A DNA stretch of 64,000 bases from Acrocarpospora catenulata (GCF_018476525.1 NZ_JAHCST010000015.1:139963-203962); one strand, 5' to 3'; shown: positions 34,816 to 44,252, counted from the first letter of the stretch. Translations and numbers: made by a program. Notes: a model not told the origin generated them from the letters alone.

Positions 34816-35702
34816 AAATCGGCATCAGCGAGTGGTACCCGGGCGCGGGCCGCCGCGCCGGCCGCTGGTCCATCGAGTCGGCCCAGCTCATCGAGGAACT
34901 CGGCTTCAACTCGGTCTGGCTCCCCGAGCACGTGGTCTTCATGCCGAGCTACACCTCCAAGTACCCGTACGAGGAGTCGGGCGCCGTCGAGGTCAACGCC
35001 ACCCGGGGCGTCCACGACCCCCTCGTCCTGGCCGGCGCCATCGCCGCCGCCACCTCCCGCCTCCGCATCGGCACGTACGTGATGGTGGTCCCGCAGCGCA
35101 ACCCCATCGTCACCGCCCGCCAGATCGCCACCATCGACCAGCTCTCCGGCGGCCGCTTCAACTTCGGCGTCGGCGTCGGCTGGTCCGCCGAGGAGTACGC
35201 GGCCCTCGACGTCCCCTTCGAACGCCGGGGCGCCCGCATGGACGAATACCTCCGCGTCATGAAGGCCACCTGGTCCGACGACGACCTAACCGAATTCCAC
35301 GGCCAATTCGTCGACTTCCCACCCCTCTACGCCTACCCCAAGCCCGTCCAGCGCCCCCACCCTCCGATCATCGTCGGCGGCAACAGCCCCGCCACCCTCC
35401 GCCGCATCGTGGAGCTGGGCGATGGCTGGGCCGGTTACAGCCAGACCTACGACGACATCGCCCGCTTCACCGACGACCTGGAACGCGCCCTGGAGGCCGC
35501 CGGACGCACCCGGGCCGAGGTCTCGTTGCGGGTAGGCCGTCGCGCCAAGGGCAAGACGGAGAAGGACTGGGAGGACGACGCGGTCTACATCCGCCGCTGC
35601 TTCGAACTCGGCCTGGACGAGGTGGTCGTCTCCCCCCGCATCGGTGACGACAACTACGAATCCGACATGACCCGCTACGCCGAAATCGTCGGCCTCCGCT
35701 GA
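34812..35702 (+). CDS. LLM-class F420/FMN-dependent oxidoreductase
   Basis: 296 aa, second luciferase-like protein of the operon. It starts KIGISEWYPGAG and has NSVWLPEHVVF, RIGTYVMVVPQRNPIVTARQ, LSGGRFNFGVGVGWSAEEY and PPIIVGGNSPATLRRIVELG, a pattern typical of F420-dependent TIGR036xx-like enzymes. It could be an F420 dehydrogenase/reductase rather than an oxygenase. Last gene of the plus-strand operon. Its 3' end overlaps the convergent dihydropyrimidinase-like gene by 28 bp. GTG 34812. Confidence 0.9.
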   Translation: MKIGISEWYPGAGRRAGRWSIESAQLIEELGFNSVWLPEHVVFMPSYTSKYPYEESGAVEVNATRGVHDPLVLAGAIAAATSRLRIGTYVMVVPQRNPIVTARQIATIDQLSGGRFNFGVGVGWSAEEYAALDVPFERRGARMDEYLRVMKATWSDDDLTEFHGQFVDFPPLYAYPKPVQRPHPPIIVGGNSPATLRRIVELGDGWAGYSQTYDDIARFTDDLERALEAAGRTRAEVSLRVGRRAKGKTEKDWEDDAVYIRRCFELGLDEVVVSPRIGDDNYESDMTRYAEIVGLR

Positions 35703-37078
35703 CGTACTGCCGGTTCGGCGGGTAGGTGGCGGCCGCGGGGGGTTGGGTCGAGGAGGGTGCCCTCATGGACGATGGGGCGGCCGGCGACCAGGACGGTACG
35801 GGGGCGGCCGGTTAGGGTCATGCCCTCGTAGGGGGTGTAGTCGGTGGTCATGTGGAGGGTGTCGGCGGTCACCTGCCACTCGGCGGCAGGGTCCCAGATG
35901 ACGATGTCGGCGTCGGCGCCGGGGAGCAGGGTGCCCTTGCGGGGGTAGAGGCCGTTGGTCCGGGCGGGGTTGGTCGAAGTGAGCTCGACGAACCGGGTGA
36001 CGGGGAGGCCGGCGTTGGCGACGAAGGTGGAGAAGATCACCGGGAGGCGGGTTTCCACGCCGGGGAGGCCGTTGGGCATCGCTCGTACGTCGGCTCGGTG
36101 GGACTCCTTCTGGGCCAGGTCGTAGCAGCAGTGGTCGCTGCCGATGGTGGTGATCTCGCCGGTGAACAGGTGGCGGGCGAGCGCGTCCACGGCCGGGCGT
36201 GGGCGTAGCGGCGGGCAGCAGACGTAGCGTTCGGGGGCGGGACCCGCGTACCGGCTGTCGTCGAGGACCAGGTGGTGGGCGACCGACTCGGTGTAGGCGG
36301 CCAGGCCCCGGCGGCGGGCGGCGGCGACCAGTTCGACGGCCTCGGCGGTGGACTGGTGGACGAAGTAGACGGGGGAGCCCAGCGATTCCGCGATGGCGAG
36401 GACCTCGGCCACCGACGCGGTCTCGGCCAGCTCGGGCCGGGTCTCCGCCATGTGCGCGGCCCCGATCCGGCCGCGGGCCGCGCAGTCGGTCTGGGTGTCC
36501 CCGATGATGTGGTCGGCCTCGCAGTGGATCACCACCAGGCCGCCCAGGTCGCGCAGGGTCTTCATGGTCCGCAGGATGGTGTCCTCGTTCGCCATGGTCT
36601 CGCCGCGGTAGGTGGTGAACATCTTCACCGTGGTGATCCCGTCCGCGACCAGCGCGCCGAGCTGGTCGGGCACCGTCTCGTCCCAGTCGACCACGCAGGC
36701 GTGCAGCGCGCTGTCGCACAGCCCCTGCCAGGCCTTGGCCCGCTGCGCGTACGCGACGTCGGCCGGGGCCTCGCCGGGGCGCGGGATCGCGAAGTCGACG
36801 ATGGTGGTGGTCCCGCCGAACACGGCCGCCGTGGTGCATTCCGCGTAGTCGTCGAGCGAGGTGAACTCACCCGAGGTGAAGCCCACGTGGCAGTGCGGGT
36901 CCACGCCGCCGGGCAGCACCAGCATGCCGGTCGCGTCGATCTCGGTCGCGCCGCGCGGCGCGGCACCGCCGGGCCGGGTGAGCGCGGCCACCTTCCCGTC
37001 CCGGACCACCACGTCGGCCGGGGCCGACCAGCCGGCCTCCACCACCGTGCCGCCGCGCACCACCACGGGGTCGCTCAT
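35675..37078 (-). CDS. Dihydropyrimidinase/hydantoinase-like cyclic amidohydrolase
   Basis: 467 aa, cyclic amidohydrolase opening hydantoin- or dihydropyrimidine-like rings. The binuclear metal set is complete: GGVDPHCHVGF (HxH, residues 58-65), TTVKMFTTYRG with the carboxylated Lys (about 150), VVIHCEADHIIG, YFVHQSTAEA and TTIGSDHCCYD (Asp about 315). The C-terminal beta-sandwich IVIWDPAAEWQV is present. The last 20 residues are proline/arginine-rich and overlap the opposite operon. It is the last gene of the 14-gene minus-strand operon. ATGA overlap with its upstream neighbour. Confidence 0.92.
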   Translation of the reverse strand: MSDPVVVRGGTVVEAGWSAPADVVVRDGKVAALTRPGGAAPRGATEIDATGMLVLPGGVDPHCHVGFTSGEFTSLDDYAECTTAAVFGGTTTIVDFAIPRPGEAPADVAYAQRAKAWQGLCDSALHACVVDWDETVPDQLGALVADGITTVKMFTTYRGETMANEDTILRTMKTLRDLGGLVVIHCEADHIIGDTQTDCAARGRIGAAHMAETRPELAETASVAEVLAIAESLGSPVYFVHQSTAEAVELVAAARRRGLAAYTESVAHHLVLDDSRYAGPAPERYVCCPPLRPRPAVDALARHLFTGEITTIGSDHCCYDLAQKESHRADVRAMPNGLPGVETRLPVIFSTFVANAGLPVTRFVELTSTNPARTNGLYPRKGTLLPGADADIVIWDPAAEWQVTADTLHMTTDYTPYEGMTLTGRPRTVLVAGRPIVHEGTLLDPTPRGRHLPAEPAVRQRRPTISA

Positions 37079-37455
37079 CGGGCGCCTCCCGCCTGGTAGG
37101 CGCGCCAGCCGCCGGCCGTGCTGATGTCCACCACGCCGGGCAGGCTCAGCGACTCCTCGCGCATCCGCATCGACAGCGATCCCGAGCCGTCGGCCAGCTC
37201 GATCACCGTCAGCTCCAGTTCCGGCGGCTCGCCGGGGAGCAGGTGGTCGCGGAGGATCTCGTAGGTGACCTCGTAAAGCTCCCCCGGCACCGGGTGGCCG
37301 CCGGTGGGGACCGGGTAGAGGCCGGGGAACTCCTCGCGTACCGCGAAGAACCGGTAGCGGGCCGCGGTCTCGGCGGGCCCGAGGAAACGGGCGTCGCGGA
37401 GCGCGCCGTTGAGGCTTCCTCCGGACATCGCCTGCCCGTTCACGAACATTCTCAT
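37075..37455 (-). CDS. Stand-alone AtzF C-terminal-like (gamma-glutamylcyclotransferase fold) protein
   Basis: 126 aa, matching the C-terminal domain of allophanate hydrolases as a separate protein: MFVNGQAMSGGSLNGALRDA, ARFLGPAETAARYRFFAV, FPGLYPVPTGGHPVPGELYE, then LPGVVDISTAGGWRAY. In AtzF this domain processes the N-carboxyurea product. As a stand-alone protein it points to a ureido or carbamoyl intermediate in the pathway, with function otherwise unproven. ATGA overlaps on both sides. Confidence 0.82.
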   Translation of the reverse strand: MRMFVNGQAMSGGSLNGALRDARFLGPAETAARYRFFAVREEFPGLYPVPTGGHPVPGELYEVTYEILRDHLLPGEPPELELTVIELADGSGSLSMRMREESLSLPGVVDISTAGGWRAYQAGGAR

Positions 37456-38249
37456 CTGTCGCTCCTTCTGGCGCGTTCGACGGCCGGATCGGGCACCGGG
37501 ACCGCGTCGAGCAGGGATCGGGTGTAGGGGTGGGACGGCGAGCCGTACACCTGCTCGCGGGTGCCGATCTCGACCAGCGCGCCGTTCTCCAGGACCGCGA
37601 CCCGGTCGCAGAGGTAGTAGACGACGGCCAGATCGTGCGCGATGAACAGGATCGAGAGCCCGAGCCGCCGCCGCAGGTCGCCGAGCAGATTGAGCACCTG
37701 GGCCTGCACCGACACGTCCAGCGAGGAGACCGGCTCGTCGCAGATGAGCAGGCGCGGCCCGACGGCGAGCGCCCGCGCGATGGAGATGCGCTGCCGCTGC
37801 CCGCCGGAGAACGAGCGCGGGTGCCGGTCCAGGTGCGCGGCCGACATGCCGACCAGTTCCAGCAGTTCGGCCGCCCGGTCCCGGCGCCGCCGCCGGTCCG
37901 CCTCCAGGCGGTGCACGGCGAGTGGCTCCTCGATCAGCGCGGCCACGGTCATCCGCGGGTTGAGCGAGGAGTACGGATCCTGGAAGACCATCTGCATGTC
38001 GCGCCGGATGGCGCGCAGCTCGCGCCGCCCGGCGGCGAGCACGTCCCGCCCGGCGAGGGTGACCCTGCCCTGGTCGGGTTCGGTCAGCCGGGCCACGCAC
38101 CGCGCGGTGGTGGACTTGCCGGACCCGGACTCGCCGACCAGGCCGAGCACCTCGCCCGGGGCGACCTCGAAGGAGATCCCGTCCAGCACCCGGCGGCCGG
38201 CGAAGTGTTTCACCAGGTTCTCCACGCGCAGCAGCGGTTCGGTCAGCAT
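37452..38249 (-). CDS. Oligopeptide/dipeptide-type ABC transporter ATP-binding protein (DppF-like)
   Basis: 265 aa. Walker [10 protein letters not shown] (about residues 40-48), VFQDPYSSLNPRMTV, signature FSGGQRQRISIARAL, Walker B LLICDEPVSSLDVSVQ and switch FIAHDLAVVYYL. The C-terminal oligopeptide extension YGSPSHPYTRSLLDAVP is present. Second ATPase of the importer. It overlaps the upstream ATPase gene by 7 bp. Confidence 0.93.
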   Translation of the reverse strand: MLTEPLLRVENLVKHFAGRRVLDGISFEVAPGEVLGLVGESGSGKSTTARCVARLTEPDQGRVTLAGRDVLAAGRRELRAIRRDMQMVFQDPYSSLNPRMTVAALIEEPLAVHRLEADRRRRRDRAAELLELVGMSAAHLDRHPRSFSGGQRQRISIARALAVGPRLLICDEPVSSLDVSVQAQVLNLLGDLRRRLGLSILFIAHDLAVVYYLCDRVAVLENGALVEIGTREQVYGSPSHPYTRSLLDAVPVPDPAVERARRSDR

Positions 38250-39073
38250 GTTTCGCCCTCCCCGATCACGGCCAGCGGCCGGGACGGATCGCCGCCGATC
38301 CGGGGGACGGCGGCGAGCAGCGCCCGGGTGTACTCGTGCCGCGGCCGGGCGTAGATCTCCTCGACCGGCCCCGACTCCACGGTCCTGCCGTGCCGCATGA
38401 CCACGGCCCGGTCGGCGAACCCGGCCACGATGCCGAGGTCGTGGGTGATGAGCAGGACCGCCATGTCGCGCTCCGCGGCGAGTTCGCGGAGGAGTTCCAG
38501 GACGCGAGCCTGCACCCGCACGTCCAGCGCCGTGGTCGGCTCGTCGGCGATGAGCAGGGCGGGTTCCGCGATGACCGCGATGGCGATCACCACCCGCTGC
38601 CGCATCCCGCCGGAGAACTGGTGCGGGTAGTCGTCGAATCGGTGGGCGGCGTCACGCACCCCGAGCCGGGTGAGCAGGTCGATCGCGCGCCGCCGGGCGA
38701 TGCGCTTGGGCACGCCGCGGATGACCAGCGGCTGGATGATCTGCCAGCCGATGGTCATCACCGGGTTGAGCGAGGCCAGCGGATCCTGGAAGACCAGGCC
38801 GGCTCGCGCGCCGCGGATCTCGCGCAGCCGCCGGGCCGGCAGCGCGAGCACGTCCACGCCGGCGAGGTCGATCCGCCCGCTCAGCCGGGCGTCCGGGTCC
38901 AGCCGGAGCACGGCGCGCGCGGTGACCGACTTGCCGGAACCCGACTCGCCGACCAGCGCGACCTTCTCGCCTCTGGCCAGGTCCAGGTCGATGCCGTGCA
39001 CCACCTCCACCGGCCCGGTCCGGCCGGGAAAGGCGATCCGCAGGTCGCGTACGGCGAGCAGCGTCTCGGTCAT
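38243..39073 (-). CDS. Oligopeptide/dipeptide-type ABC transporter ATP-binding protein (DppD-like)
   Basis: 276 aa. Walker [25 protein letters not shown], signature [15 protein letters not shown], Walker [17 protein letters not shown], switch [15 protein letters not shown] and tail [17 protein letters not shown]. The usual iron-sulfur cysteine cluster found at the end of some DppD proteins is absent. ATGA overlap with the permease gene before it. Confidence 0.93.
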   Translation of the reverse strand: MTETLLAVRDLRIAFPGRTGPVEVVHGIDLDLARGEKVALVGESGSGKSVTARAVLRLDPDARLSGRIDLAGVDVLALPARRLREIRGARAGLVFQDPLASLNPVMTIGWQIIQPLVIRGVPKRIARRRAIDLLTRLGVRDAAHRFDDYPHQFSGGMRQRVVIAIAVIAEPALLIADEPTTALDVRVQARVLELLRELAAERDMAVLLITHDLGIVAGFADRAVVMRHGRTVESGPVEEIYARPRHEYTRALLAAVPRIGGDPSRPLAVIGEGETC

Positions 39074-39891
39074 CGGGCTCCCTCCCGCAGGGTCGGGTCG
39101 TTCCGCACCCGTAGCCAGTCGCCCACCAGGTTGTAGGCGAGCGCGGTCAGCATGATCGCCAGCCCCGGGAAGACCACCGCCCACCAGCCGTTGGTGAGGT
39201 TGTTGGCCGCCGCCGCGATCATCGCCCCCCACTCCGCGGACGGCACCTGCGCGCCCACGCCGACGAAGGACAGACCCGAGATGACCAGCATCACGGCCGA
39301 CACGTCCAGGGTGGTCTGCACGTACAGGGCGCCCAGCGCGTTGGGGAGGATGTGGGCGAAGACCAGCCTGAGCCGGGAGACGCCCAGCGTCCTGGCGGCG
39401 TCCACGTACTCGGCGTCCTTCACCTCGCGGACCAGGGTGCGCACCAGCCGGGCGTACCCGGGCCACCAGGTGAGGGCCAGCGCGATCACCGCCGACCGCA
39501 GGCCGGGGCCGAGCGCGGCGGCCAGGCCAAGGGCCAGGATGATCGAGGGCAGCGACAGGCCGATGTCGGTGATCCGCATCAGCACCTCGTCCAGGACCTT
39601 CCCGCCGAGCGCGGCCAGGGTGCCGATCAGGGTGCCGATGAGGGTGGCGGCGGCGATCACGACCAGGGTCGCCGGGAGCGTCTCGCGGGCGCCGTACAGC
39701 AGACGGCTGAGCACGTCCCTGCCGTTGACGTCGGTGCCGAACCAGTGCTCGGCGGACGGGCCCTGGAGGGACTGGGCGAGGTTCACCGCGTACGGGTCGT
39801 GCGGCGCGAGCAGCGGGCCGAGCACGGCGAGCGCCGCGACCAGGACGGCGACCACCAGGGCTGCCCGCTCGATGGGGCGTGCCCTGCTCAT
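39070..39891 (-). CDS. ABC transporter permease (DppC-like)
   Basis: 273 aa. N-terminal helix ALVVAVLVAALAVLGPLLAP with the family segment GPSAEHWFGTDVNGRDVLSR, five further helices, and the ATPase-contact EAA-like loop YVDAARTLGVSRLRLVFAHI followed by LPNALG. ATG 39891 overlaps the DppB-like stop. Forms the channel with the neighbouring permease. Confidence 0.92.
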   Translation of the reverse strand: MSRARPIERAALVVAVLVAALAVLGPLLAPHDPYAVNLAQSLQGPSAEHWFGTDVNGRDVLSRLLYGARETLPATLVVIAAATLIGTLIGTLAALGGKVLDEVLMRITDIGLSLPSIILALGLAAALGPGLRSAVIALALTWWPGYARLVRTLVREVKDAEYVDAARTLGVSRLRLVFAHILPNALGALYVQTTLDVSAVMLVISGLSFVGVGAQVPSAEWGAMIAAAANNLTNGWWAVVFPGLAIMLTALAYNLVGDWLRVRNDPTLREGAR

Positions 39892-40922
39892 GCCGCCACC
39901 GGGGTCGCCCGCCGCCGGCCGGTGTGGCGCAGCCGCGGGTTCAGCCAGAGCTGGACCAGGTCCACGATGACGTTCATCACCACGAAGACCACTCCGATCA
40001 CCAGAACCGTGCCGATCACGGCGTACAGGTCGTTCTGCAGGACCGCGGTCACCGCGTACGCGCCGATCCCGGTCCGGCCGAAGATGGACTCCACCAGCAC
40101 GGTCGAGCCGAGCATCCAGCCGAGCTGCATGCCGAGGATCGTGCTGGCGGGGACCAGGGCGTTGCGCAGGCCGTGCCGGACCACCACCCGGAACTCGCCG
40201 GCGCCGGTGGCCCTGGCCAGCGCGATGTAGTCGGAGTCCAGCGTGGTGATCATGGATGACCGGACGGTGCGCGCCACCACCGCGACGAACGCGGCGGCCA
40301 GCGTGACCGCGGGTAGCGCCAGGTGGGCCAGCGCGTCCGCCAAGGCAGCCCAGTCGCCGGCGAGCAGGCCGTCCAGCGTGGTCATGCCGGTGATCCGCGG
40401 CACCTGGTGGCCGAAGGAGAGCTGGCCGGTGAGCGGGAACACCCGCAGCTGGGCGGCGAGGACCAGCTGGAGCATCAGCCCGAGCCAGAAGACCGGCACG
40501 GCCATGCCGAGCAGGGCCACGATCCGGGCCGCGGTGTCCGCGGCCCGGCCGCGCCGGTAGGCGGCGAAGGCGCCCAGCGGCACGGCCACCACGACGTTGA
40601 TCACCATGGCCGCCAGCACCAGTTCCACCGAGGCGGGGAGCATGGCGGCCACGTCGTCGAGCACCGGCCGCTGGGTGAAGACCGAGGTGCCCAGGTCGCC
40701 GTGGGCCAGCCGGCCCAGGTAGCCGAGGAACTGGTCCCACAGCGGCTGGTCCAGGCCGAGTCTGGCCCGGACCTGCGCCACCTGCTCGGCCGTGGCGTTG
40801 CGACCGGCGGCGGCCCTGGCCGGGTCGCCCGGCAGCACCTGCGTCATCAGGAACGTGACGACGGCGAGCCCGGCCAGCACCACCACGCTGGTGATCAACC
40901 GGCGGAGCAGGAAACGCGCCAT
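39888..40922 (-). CDS. ABC transporter permease (DppB-like)
   Basis: 344 aa. Starts MARFLLRRLITSVVVLAGLA with VVTFLMTQVLPGDPARA, the standard DppB opening. EAA-like loop YIALARATGAGEFRVVVRHG then LRNALVPASTILGMQLG, and the end NVIVDLVQLWLNPRLRH. ATG 40922, 25 bp after the binding-protein gene. Confidence 0.93.
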   Translation of the reverse strand: MARFLLRRLITSVVVLAGLAVVTFLMTQVLPGDPARAAAGRNATAEQVAQVRARLGLDQPLWDQFLGYLGRLAHGDLGTSVFTQRPVLDDVAAMLPASVELVLAAMVINVVVAVPLGAFAAYRRGRAADTAARIVALLGMAVPVFWLGLMLQLVLAAQLRVFPLTGQLSFGHQVPRITGMTTLDGLLAGDWAALADALAHLALPAVTLAAAFVAVVARTVRSSMITTLDSDYIALARATGAGEFRVVVRHGLRNALVPASTILGMQLGWMLGSTVLVESIFGRTGIGAYAVTAVLQNDLYAVIGTVLVIGVVFVVMNVIVDLVQLWLNPRLRHTGRRRATPVAA

Positions 40923-40947
40923 GTGGGACCCTCCCCTCAGCCGGAGG

Positions 40948-42534
40948 TCAGCCGAGCTTGATCTTGTAGACGTCCACCGTCTGGTGGTGCGACGGCTGGT
41001 AGGTGTAGCCGTCCAATCCGGCGCGGAGCACCGTCACGTACTGCGGGTTGGACATGTTGATCGACGGGAAGTCCGCCGCGATGGTCTGCTGCGCCGTCTT
41101 GTAGGCGGCGCAGCGCTCGTCCAGGCCGGTCTTCTGCTGGGCGCCTTCGACCAGCTTGTCCACCTCGGGGTTGTGGTAGCCGCCGTTGTTCTGCCCGTTG
41201 TTGATGAACTTCGAGTCGAACAGCAGGTAGAGCACCGAGTCGGGGTCCGGGTAGGGCGGGAAGGCGTAGATCATGCCCAGGTCCGGCGTGGTCGCGTTGG
41301 TCTTCAGCTTCTCCACGTACTGCGGGTAGGTGATCGCCTCCAGGTTGAGGGTGATCCCGATCTCGGCCAGGTTGGACTGGAGGAGGGTGGCCGCCTGCTC
41401 CATCTCGGCGGTCGCCTTCAGGTAGGTCATGGTCAGCTTGACGTCCTTCAGACCGGCCGCGGCCAGGATGCTCTTGGCCTTCTCCGGGTCGCGGCCCGGC
41501 TGCGGCACCGTCGAGTCGAAGCAGGACATCGTGCTCGGCAGCACGCCCACGGCCTTCTTGCCGGCGCCCTTGAGGATCGCCGTCACGTGCTGGTCGTAGT
41601 CGTAGGCGTACGCGATGGCCTCGCGGAGCGCCTTGTTCGCCACCGCCGAGTCCTTCATCTTGAAGAACACGTACAGCTGGACGTTGGTGTCGGCCTTGTT
41701 CACCGTGAAGCCGGAGCTCTCCATGCCGGCCCAGTCGTTGGGGTCGATGTCCATCGCGATGTCGATGTCACCGCTCTGCAGCGCGGCCTTCTGGGTCGCC
41801 GCCTGCGGCAGGTAGCGGAAGACCACGTCCTTGGCCTGGCCGGTGAAACCGCCCCAGTAGCCCTCGTACTTCGTGAACTTGGCCTCCTGGTTGGCGGTGT
41901 ACCCGGCCAGCCGGTACGGCCCGGAGCCGGCGTCGTTGGCGGCCAGCCACGCCTGCCCGTCGTCGCCGCCCGCGTTGGCCTGCACCAGCTTGGAATTGAG
42001 CAGGTAGACCCTGGTCAGCGCGGCCGGGAACGGCGAGTACGGCTGCTTCAGCTTGATGGTCAGGTGGGTGTCGTCGGTGACGGTGGCGGAGTCGTACGCG
42101 CTCATCAGCGACGCCACGCCGATCTTCAGCCGGGCGATCCGGTCCAGCGTGAACTGGACATCCGCCGCGGTGAGCTTCGTCCCGTCGTGGAAGGTCACGT
42201 CGTCGCGGAGGGTGAGGTCCAGGCCGGTGCCGTCCGCGGCGAACGCCCACTCGGTGGCGACGGACGGGGTGAGCGTGTCGCCCTCGTAGCGGATCAGGGT
42301 GTCGTAGGCGGGGATGACCACCTCGTCCACCGTCGAGTTGTCGGCCTGGACCGGGTCGAAGGTGGCGGGCGGCTCGTTCTCCGCGATGATCAGCGTCTGG
42401 GTGCGGGGGTTGGCGTCGCCCGAGGCCCCCGCGGCGCCGGACGGTGTGGCACCGCCGCCGCACGCGGCCAGGGCCAGGGAACCGAGGAGGGTGATGGAGA
42501 TCAGTAGTGAACGGGAGTGGGGAGAGTGGCGCAT
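40948..42534 (-). CDS. Extracellular solute-binding lipoprotein, family 5
   Basis: 528 aa. Lipoprotein signal with lipobox LALAAC (Cys25), then family-5 SBP text: ENEPPATFDPVQADNSTVDE, YDTLIRYEGDTLTPSVATEW, LRDDVTFHDGTKLTAADVQF and AIAYAYDYDQHVT. It is anchored to the outer face of the membrane and feeds the Dpp-like importer. The family takes oligopeptides, opines, nickel complexes and other amides. With the hydantoinase genes around it, a cyclic amide or ureide is plausible. It starts 5 bp after hyuB. Confidence 0.93.
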   Translation of the reverse strand: MRHSPHSRSLLISITLLGSLALAACGGGATPSGAAGASGDANPRTQTLIIAENEPPATFDPVQADNSTVDEVVIPAYDTLIRYEGDTLTPSVATEWAFAADGTGLDLTLRDDVTFHDGTKLTAADVQFTLDRIARLKIGVASLMSAYDSATVTDDTHLTIKLKQPYSPFPAALTRVYLLNSKLVQANAGGDDGQAWLAANDAGSGPYRLAGYTANQEAKFTKYEGYWGGFTGQAKDVVFRYLPQAATQKAALQSGDIDIAMDIDPNDWAGMESSGFTVNKADTNVQLYVFFKMKDSAVANKALREAIAYAYDYDQHVTAILKGAGKKAVGVLPSTMSCFDSTVPQPGRDPEKAKSILAAAGLKDVKLTMTYLKATAEMEQAATLLQSNLAEIGITLNLEAITYPQYVEKLKTNATTPDLGMIYAFPPYPDPDSVLYLLFDSKFINNGQNNGGYHNPEVDKLVEGAQQKTGLDERCAAYKTAQQTIAADFPSINMSNPQYVTVLRAGLDGYTYQPSHHQTVDVYKIKLG

Positions 42535-42539
42535 TGGTC

Positions 42540-44252
42540 TTACCCTTCGTGGTTACCGGCCCTGGCGGGGGTGGGCCGCCAGGCGCCCGTCTCGTCGACG
42601 ATCACCCCGTAGATCCGTGCCGCGGCCTCGGCGCTGACGTATCCGTCGAGCACGTCGGCCACCACGGCGGAGGGATCGCGTCGCAGCGGGTCCCCGTACC
42701 CGCCGCCGCCCGCGGTCCGGTTGACGAACCGGTCACCGGCTCGCATCGTCGCGCGGTACATCCCGACCCGCCTGGCCCGGTCGGTGTCCGGCCAGAGCAC
42801 CATCTCGCTGGGCTCGGGTTCGTGGCCGCCGTGCAGCGCCCACGGGCGGGTCTTGCTCTTCTTCTTCATGGACAGCACCTCGCCGTCGGCGAGGTAGCGC
42901 ACCTGCCGGAGCACACCCACCCCGCCCCGGTGCCGACCGGCCCCGCCGGAGTCGGGGATCAGCTCCAGCCGCTCGTGGAACACGGTCGACTTGTGCTCCA
43001 GCACCTCGATCGGGGTGTTGCGGACCACGCTCTGCGAGGGGTGCTGCTGGGCGTTGGCGCCGTCGTGGTCCCTGGTGGCGCCCCAGCCGATGCCCTCGTT
43101 GTTGCTGATCACGAAGTCGGCCCCGGTGCGCGGATCCCGGCCGAGCGCCATGAACCCGGGCTCGTCGCCGCCCGAGGAGGCCGGGAGGGTGTCCAGCACC
43201 TGGGCCAGCGCCTTGTGTATCAGCTCGAAGGCGACGATGGCGCTCCACTGGGTGAAGGTGGCCGCCGGGTAGAGCGCGTGGAAGAACGAGCCGGGCGCCG
43301 CCTTGATCTCCAGACCCCGGTAGTGCCCGGCGTTGGACGGCTCGGTCGCGGTGGTCAGCTCCTTGTAGATGGCCTTGGCCAGGCTCTCGGTGGACCCGAT
43401 CGGCAGGTTGACCGGCCCGGCCACGGCCTGGCCGTCGAACTCCACGGTCATCTGGTCGCCGTCGACGGTGACCGTGACGTCCATCCTGATCAGGTCGTCG
43501 GTGACGCCGTCGTCGTCGCAGTAGTCATAGGCCGTCCAGGTGCCGTCGGGCAGCGCCGCCACGGCCTTGCGGGCGACCCGCTCGCCGTGCTCGATGATCT
43601 GCCGGACCGCCTGGTCCACGGTGGCGCCGCCGAACTTCTCCCACACCTGCGCCAGCCGGTTCTCGCCGGTGCGCAGCGCGGCCAGCTGGGCGTGGAAGTC
43701 GCCGATGGTCAGGTCGGGGAGCCGGGAGTTGAACCGGATCAGCTCGATGATGTCGCGGACCAGCTCACCCTGGCTGACGATCTTCGTGCTCGGGAAGATC
43801 AGCCCTTCCTGGTGCATGTCGGTGGAGTCCAGCACGTAGCCCGGGGCCTTGGCGCCCAGGTCCATCCAGTGCGCGCGCACCGCCAGGTAGGCGGCGGGGC
43901 CCTCGTGACCGGGGCGGAAGACCGGCGCGAACAGCATCGCGTCGTAGGAGTGCGCGCCGCTCCAGTACGGATAGTTCATCAGGTAGACGTCGCCGGCCCG
44001 CATGTTCTCCCGGCCGACGTACTCGACGCCCTTCACGATGGCGTGGTCGTTGGCGCCCAGGAAGGAGGTGATGCCCGCCGCCTCCGCCATCAGCTCCAGG
44101 TCGGCGTTGTAGAGCGAGATGCCGAAGTCGAGCACCTCGTAGATCACCGGGTTGAACGCCGCCCTGACCAGGGTGCGGCGCATCTGCTCGCCCACCGAGA
44201 CCAGGTAGTTGCGGATCACCTCGACGGTCGCGCCGTCCAGCCGGTCAGTCAT
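42540..44252 (-). CDS. hyuB: Hydantoinase B / oxoprolinase B subunit
   Basis: 570 aa, small-ring amidohydrolase subunit that works with HyuA. Family motifs: TVEVIRNYLVSVGEQMRRTL at the start, GDVYLMNYPYWSGAHSYDAM, KIVSQGELVRDIIELIRFNS, PDLTIGDFHAQLAALRTGEN, and NNEGIGWGATRDHDGANAQQ followed by HPSQS in the C-terminal half. HyuAB pairs open hydantoin, N-methylhydantoin or 5-oxoproline with ATP. ATG 44252 overlaps hyuA by 8 bp. Confidence 0.93.
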   Translation of the reverse strand: MTDRLDGATVEVIRNYLVSVGEQMRRTLVRAAFNPVIYEVLDFGISLYNADLELMAEAAGITSFLGANDHAIVKGVEYVGRENMRAGDVYLMNYPYWSGAHSYDAMLFAPVFRPGHEGPAAYLAVRAHWMDLGAKAPGYVLDSTDMHQEGLIFPSTKIVSQGELVRDIIELIRFNSRLPDLTIGDFHAQLAALRTGENRLAQVWEKFGGATVDQAVRQIIEHGERVARKAVAALPDGTWTAYDYCDDDGVTDDLIRMDVTVTVDGDQMTVEFDGQAVAGPVNLPIGSTESLAKAIYKELTTATEPSNAGHYRGLEIKAAPGSFFHALYPAATFTQWSAIVAFELIHKALAQVLDTLPASSGGDEPGFMALGRDPRTGADFVISNNEGIGWGATRDHDGANAQQHPSQSVVRNTPIEVLEHKSTVFHERLELIPDSGGAGRHRGGVGVLRQVRYLADGEVLSMKKKSKTRPWALHGGHEPEPSEMVLWPDTDRARRVGMYRATMRAGDRFVNRTAGGGGYGDPLRRDPSAVVADVLDGYVSAEAAARIYGVIVDETGAWRPTPARAGNHEG

